10,765 nucleotides of DNA from Saccoglossus kowalevskii (lineage: Eukaryota > Hemichordata > Enteropneusta > Harrimaniidae): NCBI RefSeq assembly GCF_000003605.2, contig NW_003135340.1, positions 445,531 to 456,295 of the forward strand, in the 5' to 3' direction. Each line of letters starts with the position of its first letter. The first letter of the stretch is position 1. Below, piece after piece: positions 7,635 to 10,765 of this stretch. Both the position numbers and the translations under genes were made by a program. The notes beneath the pieces were generated by a model that saw only the letters and a list, made by a program, of their open reading frames with translations, was not told the DNA's origin and made no database searches.

Positions 7635-8645
7635 GTCTGATAACAAATATCTACACTATCTCGCGATCTGCTGTGACAACGTTGCCCATATGGTGTGTTA
7701 TTAACAGGAACATGTGTGTATATATTTTAACAACAGTAAACAACGCCAGTATTTGTGAGCCGCGGCGACTGGTACTTGTCAGCCAACTAGTTATAACACG
7801 TAAACGAGTGCGACGGTCCGAACAAACCCGGGGTTATGTTAAGGCGCTGATGTATACAAGCAGCGCTAGTATATATATATATGGTATATATGAATGTATT
7901 GTATAATTAGGCACAGTGCGGTTTTGTTTAACACCGCTGGTAAGTACAGAACAATGACAAAAAATTCCTTCTGTGGATGAACAAAAAAATACGACAAAAA
8001 CCATATTCAGTCGTTCTAACTAGGAAATATATTAGGAAAACCAGTCTAAGCCTTGCAAAAACGAGAAATAAAATGTTGAATAACATGCTAAAATGACTTT
8101 ATTAGAAAATTATTTAAGAAAAATATAATTTCCCGAAGGACACATTTTTATTAATTTATATTGAGAAAGTGAATTTGATAATTTATATTAACTTGGTCAC
8201 ATAAGGGTTACCCTAACAAAACCTGAAAATACACAAAGATAGCCTTTGCGGTCACGGTACATCATTGTTTACAATTGTTGACAAAGCGAAATGTTATTAG
8301 TCGGCAGGACAGTGTGGTTATAGAGACGTAGTTGATGTTATGTTTACAACGAACAAGTTATTGAAGTTATCAACTCTATAGGTTGCAAAACGAAATAATG
8401 AAATATTCTTACTATTTACCGGTGCACAAGAATTGCGAGAATGCCAAAAATACGATAAGTTCGAAGAAGAGTTTTCCGCCAAATAGCAATGTCGGTCTTA
8501 TTCCTTTTAGCTTCGTAACTTGTCCTACGAGACGCAGTGTTATACGCATATTGAACAAGGTACGAGTCCGAGCATGATTATAGGGACTTGGTGAAACCAA
8601 CACAACTTTATTGTCAGTTTTGATAAACTAAAATTGACATGAATC

Positions 8646-8677
8646 TGCAAATTATTTGTATTTGCAAATTATTTGTA
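8646..8677. repeat. Short tandem duplication
   Basis: TGCAAATTATTTGTA occurs twice, at 8646-8660 and 8663-8677, separated by two T: a perfect two-copy repeat of period 17. Probably replication slippage. Confidence 0.8.
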
Positions 8678-9462
8678 CCTAATTTGAATGAAAGCTCTCA
8701 AAATGTGTTGGAATTTGCCGATTTTCAGACGGTAGGTCAACATGGCCACCAGATAATGACATTTATCAAAATCTAAAACAAATTTAAGCGAACATGTAAA
8801 ACCGGAATATTCGAAAACACGTATATTAGTACATACTGCTATACAAATTGAATCTCTTTTACTGAGACATATGTATCATTTAAAGACATGATGAACCATA
8901 TACCATCCTAGTGGTTAAGATTGGAATCTTTGGACCCACACATCAATATTATCATATCATTTGATCCCATTTTAAATCAATTATCATCATAGTTTATAGC
9001 TGCTGCTAAACACAGACTATAACGTTATCTCCAATCGTAGTGCCACCATTAAAACCTTTGGTACTTTGGACACGTAACATCGTATCATAGCATAGCAATC
9101 GACGCATGTTATCATATCACGTGACAATTCCTAATCTATTGTATCATATTAATTAGTGATATCAACGTTGGAAACTTCAGACCCTTGGGTGGTGGGGTAG
9201 TAAATGCATTACGCATATCGCACTGATTTGACGGCATCACGTTACACGATGGTACAACATATATAGAATGATGTTCAATTATTCCTCTTTATAGTCTGAC
9301 CAACTAGCTGATTAGTATCAGCATAAACGTCTCAGTCTATGTGAATACAATTGATTTATTTTCATTGACAGTTATCTGGTGAAAATAATGAAACACAATA
9401 GCACTAGGGGGCAAATAGCCGGCGTAATCGTGCAATACTTTGTTTTCGCGTCCACTATTCCT

Positions 9463-9552
9463 CTGACCTGCCATGCCATCCTGCGTAACAAGGTTCACGC
9501 GCCATCCTGTCACTGTTGCCTGGTAGAGAATGCTGACCTACGTAACAAAGTT
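9463..9552. repeat. Partial direct repeat
   Basis: CTGACCT followed by CGTAACAAGGTT (9463-9469 and 9484-9495) recurs as CTGACCT and CGTAACAAAGTT (9533-9539 and 9541-9552), with 14 bases between the two blocks in the first copy and one in the second. It looks like a diverged local duplication. Confidence 0.45.
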
Positions 9553-9780
9553 ATTTAAACAGTACTTTATAATGGGAGAGAATTGGACACTTATGTGAGG
9601 GGGGTCTAGACAATTCCTGCGGTTCTCTCGATCACTACGAGATCTTGGCCATTTACATTCTGGTTGTCCCGAAAGATGATTAGAAAAGAGTGGAATTTCA
9701 TGTTGGGTCCTTGGAGTCAACTATTCATGCCAGTATCCTAGTTTCATTTGAATACACTCCGTTAGCAATTTTACGGCATT

Positions 9781-10765
9781 TTGTATTCAAAGGTGACTTA
9801 ACAGGTGGTAATCAGCTGTCAATATTAACATACATTTGCATGGTAACAGTTTTTTCTTTTAGCAAAGATAACACAGTAACCCAAAGCTTATGCCAAAGGA
9901 ATATTTATTGAAACAAAGAATATCACATGAAAGAGAATATGCATACATTTACAGATCAAAAATACTGATTACGAAATATGTGCGACTTGAAACACCAATG
10001 TTGGTGATGGTTTATATACAGTATTGCACTGTGGGTATGTATAGCACTTTTTGTCAATGTTTAAGAAGAATGGATGCACTTAAATTGAGTTTATTTATTT
10101 ATAGACCGTTTTTCTAATTTCTAATATGTATTGTTTTGAAACTAACATTTGTTGATTATCTTCCCCAATAAGGTTAGTTTTGCTGGAGTTTGTTTTGTTG
10201 AGAAATAGAACACCTTTAAAAAAATTGCATGGGATGGGTTTCATTTGAGATGAGCAGGAATTAATTAAATTTTGAAAGATTTGGATCCAGTTGCCATGAA
10301 CACAGCAATGTTTGTCTAATCTCTCGTTGCAACAACCTCTATATATTTGTACCGCAGTCTAATGCCGCCTAATAATTTTGAAAGTGTCAATCAAACCTTA
10401 AATGGAACCCTGCAGTGAACATTATTTCAAAAGAATCAAAGTGGTCATTCTGAAATTAAATTTCCTTACAGCCTTGGATGGTCAGTATTTAGTCACTAAA
10501 GAAACATCCATGCATGACATGAAATATGGATAGGAAGTCATTTACACTTTCATTTTCAATATTATATTAATTTAAACAGTTTTAATATTCAGATAAAAAA
10601 TAAACATAGTTGAACTCTGGTGACTTTGCCCTTTGTTATATAATATAATTCCCTGTATCATAGTTTGATTCAATATAAATATGCATTGTCATAATTAATT
10701 TTGAATACAAACAAGTTTTGGGGTTGAACTAACAGTGGGAATCAGTCTACCGAATGCCCTAAAAG
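9781..10765. other. CpG-depleted, UTR-like AT-rich stretch
   Basis: By hand count there are about 7 CpG in 985 bases, roughly a quarter to a third of what base composition predicts. TG and CA are plentiful, as expected after loss of methylated CpG. The texture is like a 3' UTR or intron, and there is an AATAAA at 10599-10604 on the plus strand. Open frames at 9690-10117 have no domain, good splice site or conserved pattern that I can see. It may belong to a neighbouring gene, but no exon is shown. Confidence 0.4.

Larger units (their letters stand above)
7635..9780. other. Upstream flanking DNA without a supportable gene
   Basis: No exon with splice sites and a recognisable domain was found on either strand. 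Small items include a TA-rich run at about 7869-7891, a 17-base-period tandem duplication at 8646-8677, four TATCATA motifs at 8950-9149 and repeated CGTAACAARGTT at 9484-9552. CpG frequency is ordinary here, in contrast to the DNA beyond 9781. Confidence 0.5.

Noticed and set aside
7619-7635. CAACCAGAATGCAAATG recurring inverted at 9650-9666 with one mismatch
   Set aside because: The match does not extend beyond 17 bases and about that much similarity is expected by chance in a window of this size.
7592-7906. Longest open frame in the window (104 codons, plus strand)
   Set aside because: It begins at GTG, not ATG, with the first ATG far inside. It has no recognisable domain, no splice context and low-complexity YIYGIYE-like residues from a TA run. 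Such length is expected by chance in 10 kb.
9690-10117. Two plus-strand frames of 73 and 75 codons, possible gene end
   Set aside because: They overlap in different frames, the first ATG-type starts are weak, and I see no domain or splice site. The region is better described by its CpG depletion.
10599-10604. AATAAA as a polyadenylation signal on the plus strand
   Set aside because: AATAAA is frequent by chance in AT-rich DNA, and no coding exon is demonstrable upstream of it.
1-10765. A novel bacterial-type or mobile defence system, CRISPR array, retroelement or viral insert
   Set aside because: No spaced identical repeats, no reverse-transcriptase or integrase motifs, no operon-like reading frames. 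The sequence is an intron-rich animal locus.

Overview
The window is AT-rich animal (metazoan) nuclear DNA, most likely from an invertebrate. There is no long open reading frame, but short exons with consensus splice sites lie between introns of about 0.28-1.7 kb, and there are simple repeats and a probable MITE. The species cannot be named from what is here. The one gene I can support runs on the minus strand and was assembled by hand from splice sites and cadherin motifs. It is the 5' end of a large multi-exon cadherin that most resembles cadherin-23 (CDH23), or its insect relative Cad87A.

Read from high to low coordinates, eight coding exons join in a consistent frame: 6673-6598 (start codon and signal peptide), 4942-4841, 4238-4093, 2725-2657, 1681-1592, 1262-1173, 856-728 and 448-317. 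They total 834 bases, or 278 codons, with intron phases 1, 1, then 0 throughout. The product has a signal peptide, a complete extracellular cadherin (EC) repeat 1, a complete EC2 and the first strand of EC3. Exon 8 ends at a good donor, so the gene continues beyond base 1. Calcium-binding hallmarks are visible: LDYE, DVNDNAP, DAD, MDYE and a divergent DVQDTPP linker.

Introns: intron 1 (4943-6597) holds a GC-rich inverted repeat. Intron 2 (4239-4840) holds nothing recognisable. Intron 3 (2726-4092) holds a 146-bp MITE-like element and a short perfect hairpin. Intron 4 (1682-2656) is featureless. Intron 5 (1263-1591) is largely a (GATT)n microsatellite. Introns 6 (857-1172) and 7 (449-727) hold only a short TTTGA run and a CRE-like site. 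Bases 1-316 are the start of intron 8, with no exon seen.

Upstream of the start codon, 6674-9780 is non-coding flank (5' UTR, promoter or intergenic) with scattered palindromic transcription-factor-like sites and small repeats. From about 9781 to the window end the DNA changes character: it becomes strongly CpG-poor and UTR-like, which may mark a neighbouring gene, though no exon is demonstrable. I found no RNA gene, CRISPR array, bacterial operon, virus or intact transposon. The most useful result is the hidden cadherin gene, which conventional ORF calling misses because no exon exceeds 146 bases.
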